Below, in pieces: positions 1 to 12,301 of a stretch of 64,000 nucleotides of DNA. The notes under the pieces are model-generated. The model searched no databases. It was not told the origin of the DNA and worked only from the letters and a program-made list of their open reading frames with translations. The translations under genes were made by a program, and so were the position numbers. Within the stretch, counting starts at the first letter, position 1; the number at the start of each line of letters is the position of its first letter. Origin of the DNA: Aquila chrysaetos chrysaetos (taxonomy: Eukaryota > Chordata > Aves > Accipitriformes > Accipitridae); assembly GCF_900496995.4 (NCBI RefSeq), contig NC_044004.1:53722224-53786223 (forward strand). The letters are read 5' to 3'.

Positions 1-641
1 GCAGTGCTGTGGCAATGAGTCCAACAAAATGTCAAAATAGGTTGTATGCAGATAGTGCCAAGCAGCCATTTACCTGTTGGGAATTACAGCTGATGGACCA
101 CCTTCATGTGGGAGAGTTGGCTTTAACTTTTAAAAGTCCGTGTGAGAATTACACTGTGTGCAAGAAACGCGTCACCTGCAGTTTTACAAGTGAGTCTCAG
201 GTGCCCCCAATACACCAGAGAACAATAAGAAATAAAAGGTTTAGAGAGGAATTTAATTCAGTGGCAAATAACTCTAACAAAACAGATATTCCAGAGCTTG
301 CTGGGATAACCTACCAACTTTGGCATAAAATATTCGCAATAAGGCAAAGAAGGACACGGATATCTGCAAAGAAACTAGGTTTCGTAGCTGTGGTTCCCAG
401 TTCAAGTCCACGCAAAGTAAGATCAGCCCTGTCACATTTATCTCATGCTTGCATTTCAGGGTTGGTTCAGGCTGCCTTTACTGTTTTGTGGGGATCCTGG
501 CTTTCCCCCTCCCTGGGGGAGGCACAAGGAAGATGCACGCGGCGCCCTGTAAAAGGGAGAGGAGACAGTAAAAGTTTGCTTCCTTACACAGCTCGCATTA
601 CAGATGCTGTCCAAGCCTTCCAAACTCCTCTTCAGAAATGA
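1..641 (+). other. Long open reading frame reaching the left window edge, doubtful coding status
   Basis: The third forward frame is open from the left edge to a TGA at 639-641, at least 213 codons; the first ATG is at 15-17. This is the longest open frame in ordinary-composition DNA here. The predicted product has no domain I recognise, no clear signal peptide and no transmembrane run; its second half is basic and Ser/Arg-rich. A GTGAGT donor-like site lies at 190-195, so a real exon could stop there instead of using the whole frame. With six frames over 64 kb, a chance frame of this length is unlikely but possible. I treat it as probably non-coding or as part of an exon that begins outside the window. 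Confidence 0.15.
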
Positions 642-1487
642 GATAGCATTACAGTGCCTTTGCACAGGGAATACCTAGGAAGAATTGAAGTGAAATTATT
701 TAATTGTAAAGGCTGGAGACTTTTTTTTTTTAAAAAAAAACAAAAGCTGTAGAATTGAAAGGGCATTGGTGTTTCTTTCTTTTTGAAGAGACCGCAGGTA
801 TAAAATTATATTCTATTACATTTGCTCAGAATTTGAAGCCTCTGTAATATATACCATCTGTATAACTTATAAATGTCAGAGACCTTCCCAGCAGATTTCA
901 CCTGTAATGTATGTAATGTAGGGCACTTACGCATAGCCAAAATTACCCTTCCTAAATAAGTTTCAGCAGGGCTTTACAGCCCTTGTTACAAGAATAGTTC
1001 ACGCTGGCACGTGGTGTGAGTTTACCCAAGTGGACTGAGATGAAGGGAAGCGTTACCTCAGATCTTGATATGATTATTTGCCCATCTGTGTAGTCCTTCT
1101 TTGAATATTGCCAGGATAGGAAATATAAAATGGCTTCAAAATGTCAAAGTCTTTAATTAAAAAGTAAACAAAACAGTGAAATCTGAAGCTAATATTACAG
1201 GGGGAAACAAAAATAGGAACAAAAGCGTAGGTAGGGACTTTGATATGATTAGTCAAATGCCAGTGAAGCCAAAACTCAAGCTCTGAGGGTGTTTCGTGGG
1301 AAGCAGTTAAAGTGATCGCTGCACTGCTTGCTTGCTGGGTGCCGGGATTGTCAGCAGAGCTAGGACTGGTTTGAGGGTTGCGTTTTTTTCTGAAACACTA
1401 AAATTGAGGAGCTGGACTGAGAGAGGTGGTTGGGATGTGCGCAGCAGCTCCCAGGGTTCCCTGTCTGCCTGTCCTTGGCAGAAAAGG
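642..1487. other. Non-coding stretch
   Basis: AT-rich sequence with an 11-T run at 721-731 followed directly by an A run, so a short T/A snap-back is possible. No exon, repeat family or regulatory motif is recognised. Confidence 0.5.
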
Positions 1488-1745
1488 AGCACGTCCGCTC
1501 CTTACCACAGCCTGCCTGGGCAGCGGAGGCTGAAGCCAAAACCTCGCGCGTCGTATCGCCGGTGTGTTCTCACCGTCACTGAGCATTACAAGGTGCGGGA
1601 GCGGGGCGGACGGGAGAAGCCCGGTTACGACTGGCATTTCATCGACGAACACTGCAGTCCTGTTCTCTCGGCTGCGTCGCGGGCTGCACCCCCTGCACCC
1701 TCCGGTGCCTCCCGCACCTTGCACCAGGGCGGCTGTCCCTGCCTG
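1488..1745. promoter_or_regulatory. Small isolated CpG-island-like patch
   Basis: This stretch is clearly GC-rich and holds roughly two dozen CpG dinucleotides counted by eye, close to the number expected without CpG depletion. Flanking DNA on both sides is AT-rich and CpG-poor. It is open in one forward frame, and the part around 1,585-1,665 has a coding-like GC3 bias, but I recognise no protein and see no convincing flanking splice sites. It could be a minor or tissue-specific promoter, an exon of a GC-rich gene, or an intergenic CpG island. The direction of any transcription is not visible. Confidence 0.45.
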
Positions 1746-2981
1746 CAGCTCGGGGCCAAAGAAAATAGGCCCCAAAAGGCAGAAAGGTTAGCTCATCTGT
1801 TGCTTATAGCCTGCAGTCTTCATTCACGATGGCTACTATATTGGGAGTTTTCTTGGAATACGTAGTTATAAATGGTAATGGGAGTTCTCAGAAATATCAT
1901 TTCAACTCCCTGTACTTGTAACAGATGCCAGCGCATTTGGGCTCTGATCGCAGTTTCCAACCTTGCCCTCATCTTTGAGGCACTCCGCTTCCTTCCACCC
2001 CACAGACAAAAGATGTTGGGCTATAAAATGCAGGGGGCAGCGATCTGGCAGAAAAATCAGTTTGTCATACGCGTTTCAACATTTGTCACATCTCCCAGGA
2101 GCTGCTCGTTAGCCAGCTTGAAGTGACTGTATTTGCATGCAACACTGAAGGACAAACATGCCCTTAAAGCGATCAGCCTGCAAACATCCCGTGCTGGTCC
2201 AAGTGAAAAGATGACTTTTTTTTTTTTTTTTTTCTAGAGAGAATGGAAAGTAAATGGATTTGACGTGAGTTTTTCTGAAAGCAAACGAATTAACAGAGAA
2301 AAGGTTCTTTAGAAAATGTCGTTGCCTATTCAAGAATAGAGAAATGGGAATTGAAAGGGATATCACACTTCAATTTTAACTAGCGGTTTGCAGTCGCTTT
2401 CTTTGGATATCCTCTTTCCTAGCTGATATTTCCTCTGATTTATTCCACTGCAGAAGTGGATCATTTCAGTGAGTTTTATGTAAGTCCACTTGGCTGTTTT
2501 ACAGTTCTCTGCATGTTTCAATATATTCCACTGTTAAAAATTTTAAAAGTAGGTGGGGAAAGAGGAAATTTCTGGTTAATATATAACAATTTCTGAAGTC
2601 AATGTGCCTGGACTCAATTTTTCAGGGCATTTTTCCAGATATCTAATGATGCCAGAAAATAAAAATAGCCAACTAGCAGGACCTTTCCTACAAACTCTTC
2701 TGCAACCCAGCAGAAGTTTCATGGCCCTAATCAGGTCCTTTTCTACCATCATTGGGGAGAAACTGAAAAAACTATCACAGGCACACAGAAGAAATAGAAG
2801 TGCTGTATAAAACTGCTATAGATGACTAAGTCTGCTACAATAGAAAGAGTTGAAATTAATATTTGATCTTTTTTGTAACATCAGAACAGTTGTGGTTGAC
2901 CAAATGATCTAGCTGAGCTTTGCTTGCGACAACACTGGAAACTTCAGCTGAGCATTTGTATTCATTTACAGTTTGCCACAG
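1746..2981. other. Non-coding stretch with an 18-T tract
   Basis: No gene is recognised. An uninterrupted run of 18 T lies at 2,216-2,233. The remainder is AT-rich with only short chance frames. Confidence 0.5.
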
Positions 2982-3098
2982 GAAGGGCAGCAGTCTTGGC
3001 ACAGACACCAGGCTGGTGCTATTATTATTGCTATTACACACACTGTGGACAAATAGAGTTACGTCTGGAGCCAGTGTATGGAATCCCAGGGGTTTCAG
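2982..3098 (+). other. Splice-flanked open segment, possible exon
   Basis: An acceptor-like site (TTTGCCACAG ending at 2,981) and a textbook donor (TTTCAG|GTAAGT, GT at 3,099) bound 117 bases open in two forward frames. In one frame the segment starts and ends in phase 1 and encodes a Cys/Tyr-rich stretch (motif CYYYCYYTHC) followed by QIELRLEPVYGIPGV. Part of the Tyr run comes from an ATT/TAT-rich low-complexity stretch, which weakens the coding case. No family is recognised, and matching neighbouring exons were not found. Chance pairing of splice motifs is a real alternative. Confidence 0.2.
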
Positions 3099-3423
3099 GT
3101 AAGTTCGCATCCAACTGATGAGAGAAAAATCTTGGATTTGAAAAAAAAAACCTACTCATTTTCGAACATGCGTGTTTTGGATCATAAATAAGAAAAGCCT
3201 CACACTGATAATTTTTATAGAGTTCAACTAATGAAAAATTAAGTGGGTGAAAAATGGAAGTAGAAGACCTGAGATGGGAATGTTTTTCAGTTCTTTTTAA
3301 TTCTCTGGCTTTTGAGGAAATGTATTGAGACGATGTACATCTTAAAAAGAGTGCAACTTGTGGGTTTGCCCACAAGATTTATTGCATTGTATTTAAAGAA
3401 TTTCTATCTTATTGGGATATTGA

Positions 3424-3582
3424 GTTGCCCAAAGAGGTTGTGTAATTTCCATGCTTGAAGGTTTTTGAGACCCAACTGAGTAAAACCCTGAGCGACTTGG
3501 TGTGACCCCACTTGGAGCAGGAGGTTAGGCTAGATACCTCCCCAGGTCCCTTCTAAACTGAATTATACTGTGATCCTATCAA
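3424..3582 (+). mobile_element. CR1 LINE 3' end fragment
   Basis: The block follows the order of the CR1 3' untranslated tail: a GTTGCCCAAAGAGGTTGTG start, an ATGCTTGAAGG segment, GAGACCCAACTG, the diagnostic CTTGGAGCAGGAGGTTAGGC, then CTAGATACCTCC and AGGTCCCTTCTAAAC, ending in a degenerate TGTGATCCTAT terminal repeat. CR1 copies are 5'-truncated by target-primed reverse transcription, so this 160-bp tail is a typical relic. Several substitutions against the consensus I remember suggest an old copy. It has no coding capacity. Confidence 0.8.
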
Positions 3583-4914
3583 GCAGACAAAGAAGGATGA
3601 TTTTTATGTCATGCTTTTAGGCAAAATTTTGTGCTTTTGTGTGCGAGAAATGCTTTTCTTGATGGAAAGCAAGGACTTAACTGGATTCATATGTAATTTT
3701 ACACACTTTCCAGGAAATGTTGCCGAAAATATCATATCAAACCACCTTCCATTTCATTAATAGCTTTCTATGATTTTAGGTGTGAATGAAAATATTACAA
3801 AATGTGGAAGTTAAATAAATGACGAAACACGAGAGCAGTTAATGACTGAGTAGGTTGGCAAATGAAGTAACAGGATAGTGTGAACTATATTAGCTTAGTA
3901 GGTTGAGCTACGCGTATTGTTGATAATACTCTATGCAGGATCAACATTATGGGCTCTGCAGTTATTGCTTAAGCAGAAGAGCCTATCTGGAATAATTCCG
4001 GGACCACCTCATTCATCCCACCTGTGATTTATGCCAGCTGCTAAATGTTTTCTATGAAATTCCTACTCATGCCTTTATTTATTTTTGTTCTTGGTTTGGC
4101 TGATAAAACAATATCTGTGCTGCTAATCATTATTATGGCATTTTTTCTGTCAATTACTGTCTGTTCTTATTGCTTATACATGTTTCCAATAATACATCTG
4201 AAGAAACATGGATGTATAAGATACTGAATCTGAAATCTTATGCTTGTGCTTTTCATAATATTTCAAACTCTTCAGTAAAATATTATTTTGATTGGCCAAA
4301 GCTGTTAGAATAAGCATAGGGAAGAGGCTCTATAGTCTTGCCTCCATGTGTGCATACATCTTGTTTTAACCTGACTTCAGCCCTACATAGTAATGTTCAC
4401 GGAAAACTCCACAAAGGTAACATGCCACATATTAGCTTAGCAGCTGAAAGATGAGTAAATTCAACAGCAAGAGAAAAATGAAATTAGGTAAAGGGAAAAA
4501 TCAGCCAAGTCTTTAGTGATTCAAAGTCACTTAGACCTCAGCTGGTTTGGGTTTGAACACAAGAAAATGAAACTACATGGGCTTTATGTGAAATCTCTTC
4601 CATCTGGTTCAAACAGAAAGCCAACCTTTTAGTTGTCTGGTTAGCTATGAAATTTTTCAAACATGTTTTTCATAGATCCATTCTGAGTTTATTGTGACGC
4701 CTTCCAGAGGTCATGGTAGAAGTCACTATAAACAGATTAAATTACTGTTATTGTACAAAGAGAGGAGTGTATACAGTCGCTGGAGTAATCCCAGTCTACT
4801 GACTTCTCAAACTTGTGTTGTTGTTTCAAATAGAAAAGTGAGAATCTTCATCTGCATTTCTTTTGCCTTTGGATTTTTCCAAGCAAGTCATCAGTTTCCC
4901 CTTCACCTGCACAG
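3583..4914. other. Non-coding stretch
   Basis: AT-rich DNA with no recognised repeat or gene. A 60-codon frame near 4,045-4,227 encodes a hydrophobic peptide but has no supporting context. Confidence 0.5.
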
Positions 4915-4987
4915 AGCTACCCAAATCCTCTTATTTCATGATGCTGATTTATTTTATAATACTGATACTGAAAGGATCCAAACTAAG
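4915..4987 (+). other. Splice-flanked open segment, possible exon
   Basis: A strong pyrimidine-rich acceptor (CCCCTTCACCTGCACAG ending at 4,914) precedes 73 bases that stay open and end at CTAAG|GTAAAG (GT at 4,988). The frame starts in phase 2, ends in phase 0 and reads LLFHDADLFYNTDTERIQTK near its end. No family is recognised. Its phases do not join directly with the candidate segments at 2,982 or 5,695, which argues against a simple shared transcript. Confidence 0.18.
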
Positions 4988-5694
4988 GTAAAGTCAGAGT
5001 GACTCTGGGAGATACTTTATGTGTTTTGGGTCCTTAAAAAGCCAGCTGACTTGAGAATAACATGACAGAAGAGTCCCTTGTCATCCTCCAAGAGGTTAAA
5101 TCTAATGGACTGCAATTCAAATGTGGCAGAGAGGTTGGCATATTGTGCGCTGTTGTTGGCATTTAGTAGAGCATGCGAATTTTTGATAAAATATTAACAA
5201 TCTTTACAAGGAAGGGGTGAAGCAGAGAAGATGGAAGCTTGAAGGAAAGAATAACTTGGATTCTTACTGTTTTCCTATAATTATTTAACGTTCAGGGCCT
5301 GTCCTGTCTCTTCTGGCCACATAAAGAGATCGTAGAGCAAATACATTCAAAAGATTTGAAGTGTGCATTACCGCAACTAGACTTATGTAGAGTATTAAAA
5401 ATGAAAGTGTTATGATTTAGAAAGAGGTAGACCTAGGTTTAGGTACAGAACAGCGCATGGACTTGGTGGTGGCAATAGATATAAAGTTTACTTTTCAGAA
5501 AGAATTTGCAATAGGTGTCATTTTAATGGTTGATTCTGGGATTAGGATTTTGCCTTATGAATTCGCTGCACAAGAGATGGAGAAATACATGTTAATACAG
5601 ATGGAGTAATACGTGTCTCTTTTTTTAGCTATGAATCAGTTCTGAGATAAAATAAGAAATACTTATTTCTAAGTTTGATCTCTGTCATTGGCAG

Positions 5695-5800
5695 AACTGA
5701 AAAGAAAATTCATGTTCCAGGACTTTTCAGTGCTCAGAAGAAACTGCTTTTGGGACTCTGTGCATCTGCCTGTGGACAGAAACTTGCTCAAGTGCTACAG
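5695..5800 (+). other. Splice-flanked open segment, possible exon
   Basis: A fair acceptor (ATCTCTGTCATTGGCAG) and a CTACAG|GTGAAA donor bound 106 bases. Two of the three forward frames are open across it, so neither translation is decisive. One reads FSAQKKLLLGLCASACGQKL near its centre and ends in phase 0. No domain is recognised. The double open frame makes chance more likely. Confidence 0.18.
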
Positions 5801-7457
5801 GTGAAAATAATGGAGAAAACAAAAGGGATTTTTTTTTTTATAGGTGATTCAGGTTTCTTAAAGTAACATTAGAATGTAGTCTTAAGTTTTAAATTTTAGA
5901 GGAGGTAGAAAGAATTACATTACTGAATAGATGTGGGCAGAATGCTAATTGATTGTATCATATCCCTGCCAAATTATCACATGGATTCTAACTCCCATAT
6001 CAAGTGTGCTTGTGGGTATAAATATATATACATAATATGTACATGTATATATGCGTGCACATGGGTTTCTCTAAGATGAAACGGCCTATATACTTTTTCC
6101 TGGGTTATGCCCAGCACATTCATTTAATTATTCAGCGAGGACATACACTACCAAGTTCTTGGACCTTTTTCTTTTATTTCTTTTTCTTTGTAAAAGCTTT
6201 GATACTTTTTGGCACTGGTTCATATAGTCAGTAGAGTACATTTAATGGGCCAAAGGCATTTTTATTACCCTTTAAAATGTTTAACAGAGTTTCTGTATAA
6301 TTTCTCAACATGTTCTATTTGTTTATTTCTGTATATTTTTGGTATAAAGAGGTAACATTGTGGTGTTAGGTTTTATTACCTTGGCACTGTCATCATTAAA
6401 GATGTATCAATCCTTCCATTATGTGCCCATATTTTTAGGGGTTTATATTCTGGACATGGAATTTCATTCCCAGTGGGCATCCTGATACAAATGCCCCAGT
6501 AAGATGCAAATCATGATTTTCTTTAATTAAGTTTAAAAGAAATTGGTTTGGCAACTTTTAAATAGCACAAAATCTGTTTTGAGACTTTTTTTTTTTTCCA
6601 CAAGTTCAATAGAAAAAAAAAATAGTTTTTATTTGAACAGTTAAGGGATTGATCCACCACTTCTCAGACACTTAATTATCTTAGTTGTAATGGGACATAG
6701 TTTGAGACAAGACTGAAGGTTCAGGCTCCAGAAGTGACATGCAGTTACTGAATAGCTTAGCCTTACTTTTACCATTATGTGAGAAATGCAAGTAGACTGG
6801 ACACTAAATACAAAGGATTAGTTGTTTCATATGAAACAGATTAAAATTGAAGTGCATAGTATCTGGATTTTCTCATGTACTACAAATAGGGAAAATAGTA
6901 CACTTTTGGTCTTTTGAGTTTAAAATAACAGCAGCATTTTAGTCACTAAAATCTTATGCATTGTCTGCGTTTCTGTTTGCACCACTGATTAGGCCTTCAT
7001 TTTTATGTGTGGGTATTCTGCCAATTAAATATTCTGATTTGTACTTGATTCAATGTAGAATTTTGAAGAGGATTGATCAGTAATTAGGACTTGGTTATAA
7101 GATACATAAGAAGGAACTGCACTGAAGTGTTGGTTGCTTGTATGCAGAAGTCGGACATCATTATCTGAGTTTTGTAAGTATAGATGTCTTATTAATTCAG
7201 TGAATGTGAGCATAGTAGACCACCTTCTAGACATCTGGTGGGTGGCAATGCAGGAGCTTTTTTACTGCCTGAGTTCCAGTCTGTTGCACAGCTCCATAGA
7301 AAGAAACGGTTCATGGTTAAAACAACTCAGAGTCAGATTTCGTTTCTGACTCTGCTGAGCTTTACCTTTCAATAGGCAAGGGGGCAGCTACACCAACAAG
7401 CTCCTCAGCATTTGGAATCCCTTTCTCGCTGCTATGTGTATTTTGCAAAGTTGTGGG

Positions 7458-7476
7458 TTTTTTTTTTTTTTTTTTT
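7458..7476. repeat. Poly-T tract (19)
   Basis: Uninterrupted homopolymer. It creates spurious Phe-rich and Lys-rich open frames on the two strands. Confidence 0.95.
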
Positions 7477-8136
7477 GGCAAAGAAGACATAGCAAGAGGC
7501 CAGCAACACTGTTATCCTGTAGGCTGCAAGTCCTCTTCCCAAATGGTGCTGAGAAGCTGGGGCTCTGCAGATGGAGAAAACCAGCAGATCTGCGGTTTGA
7601 CACTAGACTCTTTCATCCCCTCTCTTATCATATGCAGAACACAGAGGTTCAAACAGATGCTAGTGAGATCAGTGGTCAAGTCCAACGCTACACCAAAATG
7701 ATAAATACAGCAACTATATTACAGAGCCCAGAGCATCATCAACAATCAGGGCCAGTATCTGGGTACCAGCATCCAAATGGTCCAAAGGTTTCCAAGAGTT
7801 CAAGGCAGAGTCAAAAGCCAGTTTTATTTTCACTTGCTCCAGACAAGGCCCACCAGTGATTTCAAGTTCAGCGCTGTTCCCAAATATGGGATAACTCATT
7901 AAAAATTTCCAGTGCTTAGAAAGAGACCAGCATCAAAGATGTGTTCGCTACTGTTCTGGTCTTACTGAGGATGGCTCCTCTCTGTTGGAACAAAATGGTC
8001 AAGGTATATCCATTACATTTTAGATGCCTTCTGGTGGCACAAAAAAAAAAAATCATTCCACAATTGTCACTGCATGTTGTTAACATACATGCAGCATATG
8101 TAAAATTTATGAACATGCGCATAGATGTACAGATAA

Positions 8137-8160
8137 ATACATACATACATATATATATAT
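8137..8160. repeat. (ATAC)n(AT)n microsatellite
   Basis: Three ATAC-type units run into five to six AT units, a compound alternating purine-pyrimidine tract. Confidence 0.9.
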
Positions 8161-11100
8161 CCAAGAAGTTAGGAGTGGAGGTAAAATGTGTAGGAGGCCA
8201 CTATGTAGCGCATCTTACTCAGTTTGCAGAATGAAGCCTCACTTGTGCATCTGTTCTAGGAGAAGCTGATGGAAAATAGGTAGATTGCAGTCAGTTACTC
8301 ATACTACATGATATCCTAAACTGATGGGAGATGAGTAAGTACAGCACCAACTACTTTTTTCCCTGCTAAGGATTTACTCTTCACATCTTTGGTCAAACAT
8401 CATCCCCTCTGGAGTGGCATGAAGCCTTGTCCCACAAAAGAATTAGCTTTCCCATAAAGCTGGGGGCAGTGCACAGCTAAGAAGCAGGTCAGAAGCTCCT
8501 CCTGTTTGTCACTGGTTTCCCTGTCTCAGGAACTGCTATAATCCTTGCCCATCCTTGCATGCTTCGGATCTGCAGTGTGGAATATAATGGTTCATAAATC
8601 ACGGCATATCAACTTTTGCTGATTGTTTAACTGCTGGTCCCCAAAGTCATGTGGTGTTGATGAAGAGCCAGTCTGAGCTCGGGCAAGTGAAAGAAGCCAT
8701 CAGGTTCCTGCTGACATTTGGAATCTGCTGTCTCAGAAACCATCATTTTTAATGCATGATTGAAAGCCTTATTTCAATTAAGGGTCTGTGCCATTGGCTA
8801 CCAGCTGTGATGCTGTGGAGTTTGCTGTGACAGGGTACTCCCTTTTCCCAGACCAGAGTCTCCACTCAGTCTCTTGACAGTCTGCCAAGCTTCGCAACTG
8901 GAATGTGTGAAGTTCAGTTTAGAAACAGTTTCTTTCCATCATTCGTGCCTGTTTTGATCTAGTATGTGAAACAGGTTTCTACTTTTGTTATAGGATTCTT
9001 GTTCATTCTTGGCAGATTTAAATTCATTATATAATCTAGCAGCATCAGATGACTGCCTAGGAATGAGGAGCAGATGCATCCCCTGAGATACAGAATTCCT
9101 TGCTACAGCCATGCGTTGGTGACTTGATAGCCACCACTATATGACCAGAGTGGTGGCAACAAAGGCATCATGAATTTGATAAAACTGAAACCAGATGGAA
9201 GGGACTCTGAAGGGGTGTGGTAGAGAACTGGCCTCCCACACCTTAAGAATGATAGGGAAAGCATTTGTCCTGGCACAACCACACTGTCATGGTAATCCTT
9301 TCCTGCCTAAGCACAACTCAGGACTATCCTCCCTGAGGATAGTCATAGCTATTGTCAGTATTAGTCCAGCTTCTCCATTTGCACGCTGCTGTGCTGTGAG
9401 CAGGCTGTCTGGCTGACGTACCACTAAAGCATGTTACGCAGCTTCTCTTGTGGCTAATCTACCAAGGATGACCACTGACCCAAGCTAATGGATGAGGTCC
9501 TTTCATTTGAGGGGCTTTGAGACTGTAGTCTGGGTTTTCATTCCCACTGTTGGCATAATCAGAAAGAAGTTACAGGTGGTAATGCTCATGGGGGTGCCAA
9601 CTGCTGTGCACTTCAGAAATTTGGAAAGAACTTCTGAGAAAACTGGCATGACGTATTTTCCATCTTTTCTTTTTTTTATAATAATCTACAAAAGACAGCT
9701 GTCTGCTACTGCTACCAGCAAGCAGTGCAGTGGCAAAGGCCTTTAAACAGCTTAGGAACCTCCATTCAAAAGTGCTCTGAAAAAGCTGGTTAAGCTGTTA
9801 CTAGACTCTGGAGGTACCTGACCTCTCTAGGAGCTTTCCTGCTTGGTGTTAAGTTCTCCAGGTGCCTAGGATTGTACCTCTGAACATTTCACCCTAATCT
9901 TCACAGGACTGAGCAACCCACCTGTTAGCACGGAAGTAAAACACATCAAGATTTTTCCCCTGATGTCCTCAGGAACAGTTGATCTTGTAGCATAGGGGTC
10001 CCCAAAATGGAGCATAGCAGTTGTCTGTGCAAACCAGTCCAAAGGGGTGTACAAGTCTGAATGGAGCTGGCAGGTTTTGCCATCAGTGGTGTTATCTACT
10101 CCCATAAATGGTGATTCCCTCAAGAAAAACCCCCCAAACCCAAACAATAAAAAGCCCCACTAGTGGTTTTACCCAGTTGTAGGCATTCTCAGAAAATGCC
10201 TGATACATACTGAAAGGATTAGGTTCCTCACAAAATGAAGTCACAACTGCCACTACCTTTTAAAACATAGCTGGAGGAAGAGAAAAAGGCCTTCATTTCC
10301 ATAACAGCATCCTAGTCAGATTATTCACCAAGTGAGAGGATGCCTTTGTTTCTTCCTATACTGAAGGGAATCCAAGGTCAGAATGTCCCGTCTCTGAAAA
10401 GCATCCTAGAGCCCATGCTATAGGTCTTTATGTTTTATTTTGGTTTAATTTGCCTCTGAGCAAAATAAAAATAATTATTAAAGATTCTTTGGCCCAGATG
10501 AGAGTGACTTTATAGCCTATGGAGCAGAGCTTCAACATGTGTAGAGTCTTGGGTTCTCTTCTCATTATCCTAGATCATTTGTGTATTTCACAGCAACCAG
10601 TCCTTGGACAAGTTGCACAGGTGAGTTGTTCATTGCGTAGATAGGCCTAGATGTTCTTCCTTTCCTCTCCAATGCATCTTTGATTGTTGAATGAAAGGAG
10701 TTCTTCTTAAGATGACTACTTTTTAAGTAAAGAATTGTAAGTGGGATGAGACGACTCCATCCTCTGAGCTTCCTCCCTCTGTTGGGTCTCAGCTGCTTTC
10801 AATCCAGCTCTGACACCCCAAACTCTCTCACTCCATGTTTGAGGTACTGGTACTAGAGTACTTGATACAGGGCTCGTTGTCCCATGGGGCTTTACAGACC
10901 AAAGTCCTTCACTGTGTCCCTAGTTATCTAGCTCAGCTAGTAGAGGTCTGTCCCTGAATTGTATCCTGGGATAGATATCCTTATGCCCTATGGGTGTAAC
11001 CATGGTCAGAAGAAAGGGTCTTTCTTCTTAGTCCATCATTGCATTTTGCAGAGGCAGGCATAAATTAACCCTTAGCTTTGTATACCAGTGTTTATCAACA

Positions 11101-12252
11101 GTTCTTCAAGCAGATGTGTGTTACAGATTTGACTATAGACACTCCTATAACCAATCCTCACTAAATTACTTGCAGGTTTCTCTTGTAGATTAACAGTTGG
11201 CAAGAAGTTTTCCAAACCTGACTAATATATTGTATGCATTGTCTTGATAATAAATGGAAGAACATCTGTGCTTAATACTTTTCCACCTTTCAGAAATTCT
11301 CCACATTCCACAGATGTGAAATGAGAGCCTTTGTAAATGAACAGTGCTTTTGAATTTCTTTCATGGTTGAAGAGGTTAATAACCTGATGACCACAAGGAA
11401 ACCACTTGAAAGACAAGGCTGCTTTGGCCATTAGATGAAGTAATTAAATTTAGTAATAGTTGTCACTGTATAAAAGATCCCAATGTATTGGTCATGATTT
11501 TTCTGATGGAAAACCAGTATTAAGGGATCTAAATGTGATACTGTTACATATTGTGTTAGATGGTTGGATATGCATGTAGCAACTACCAGAGGATTTTATA
11601 GGTCTCAGCTGGTGATTCCAACTCTGGTTATTAGGGGTGCTCAGAGTTTTTGTTTCAGATAACTCCAATTATGAAGAGTGTCAAGAGCAAGTTGAAAAAA
11701 ACTGGGTTGGCAGACATGAGGGACAAATTGGGGAATGAATATTATAAATTATATAAACCTCAGCCAGCTAATTCATCACAAATGTAAAAGCAGAAGGAGA
11801 TATTTGGATGTTGAATTCTGTGCTAGGGGTGGGTCACTTCTTGCCTCAAGACAGAGGGCATGTTGTAAAGGGTGCTTTGAATTGTTTTGAAGGCCATATG
11901 CTAAGATTATTCATTAATAATTGAATCTTTTCAATCTCATTTCCAGGTAACAGTTGAGTCATGAAGTGAAGCAGAAAAAGCAATATGCCACAACACTTCC
12001 ATAGCCTGGCTTTTGTTCTCTATCATATGCAAAAGACAGCAAGCAGGTCACCCTGTGCAATGTGCACCAGTGTCGGCATACACTGAGACTAATTTTTGGC
12101 ATAGAGTAAGCCTGCACACTCAAGGGTGAGGACATTTTGTTGCTGTTGCCCAAACATTCTTAGAGGGTTTTGTTTTAGACAAAGTATAATTGTGTGCCTT
12201 TGATTCAGATCATGAATCTGCACTGTAGTTATTTACAAGGGACTGTGTGAAC

Positions 12253-12255
<3 letters not shown>

Positions 12256-12298
<43 letters not shown>
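12256..12298. repeat. (CT)21 dinucleotide microsatellite
   Basis: A pure uninterrupted CT/AG array of about 43 bases. Arrays of this purity and length are normally length-polymorphic, and polypurine-polypyrimidine arrays can form H-DNA. Confidence 0.97.

Positions 12299-12301
<3 letters not shown>

Larger units (their letters stand above)
5801..12255. other. Long non-coding stretch with simple repeats
   Basis: No gene is recognised over about 6.4 kb. It contains T12 at 6,586-6,597, T19 at 7,458-7,476, A12 at 8,041-8,052 and an (ATAC)n(AT)n microsatellite at 8,137-8,160. The part at about 8.3-10.4 kb is slightly richer in G+C and contains a 93-codon minus-strand frame (9,866-10,147), but stops occur at about the random rate on either side of it. 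Confidence 0.5.

Noticed and set aside
1332..1865. 177-codon + strand frame and 125-codon antisense frame
   Set aside because: Same composition effect in the smaller CpG patch. A stretch near 1,585-1,665 reads protein-like, but I could not match a family or find clear splice sites.
7434..7701. Phe-rich forward frames and Lys-rich reverse frames
   Set aside because: Created by the 19-T tract. The same applies to frames over the T tracts at 27,251, 37,174, 38,778 and 57,640.
8300..10500. Possible decayed minus-strand coding sequence including the frame at 9,866-10,147
   Set aside because: Stop density in the best frame is about that of random sequence, and no motif of a viral, transposon or cellular protein is seen.
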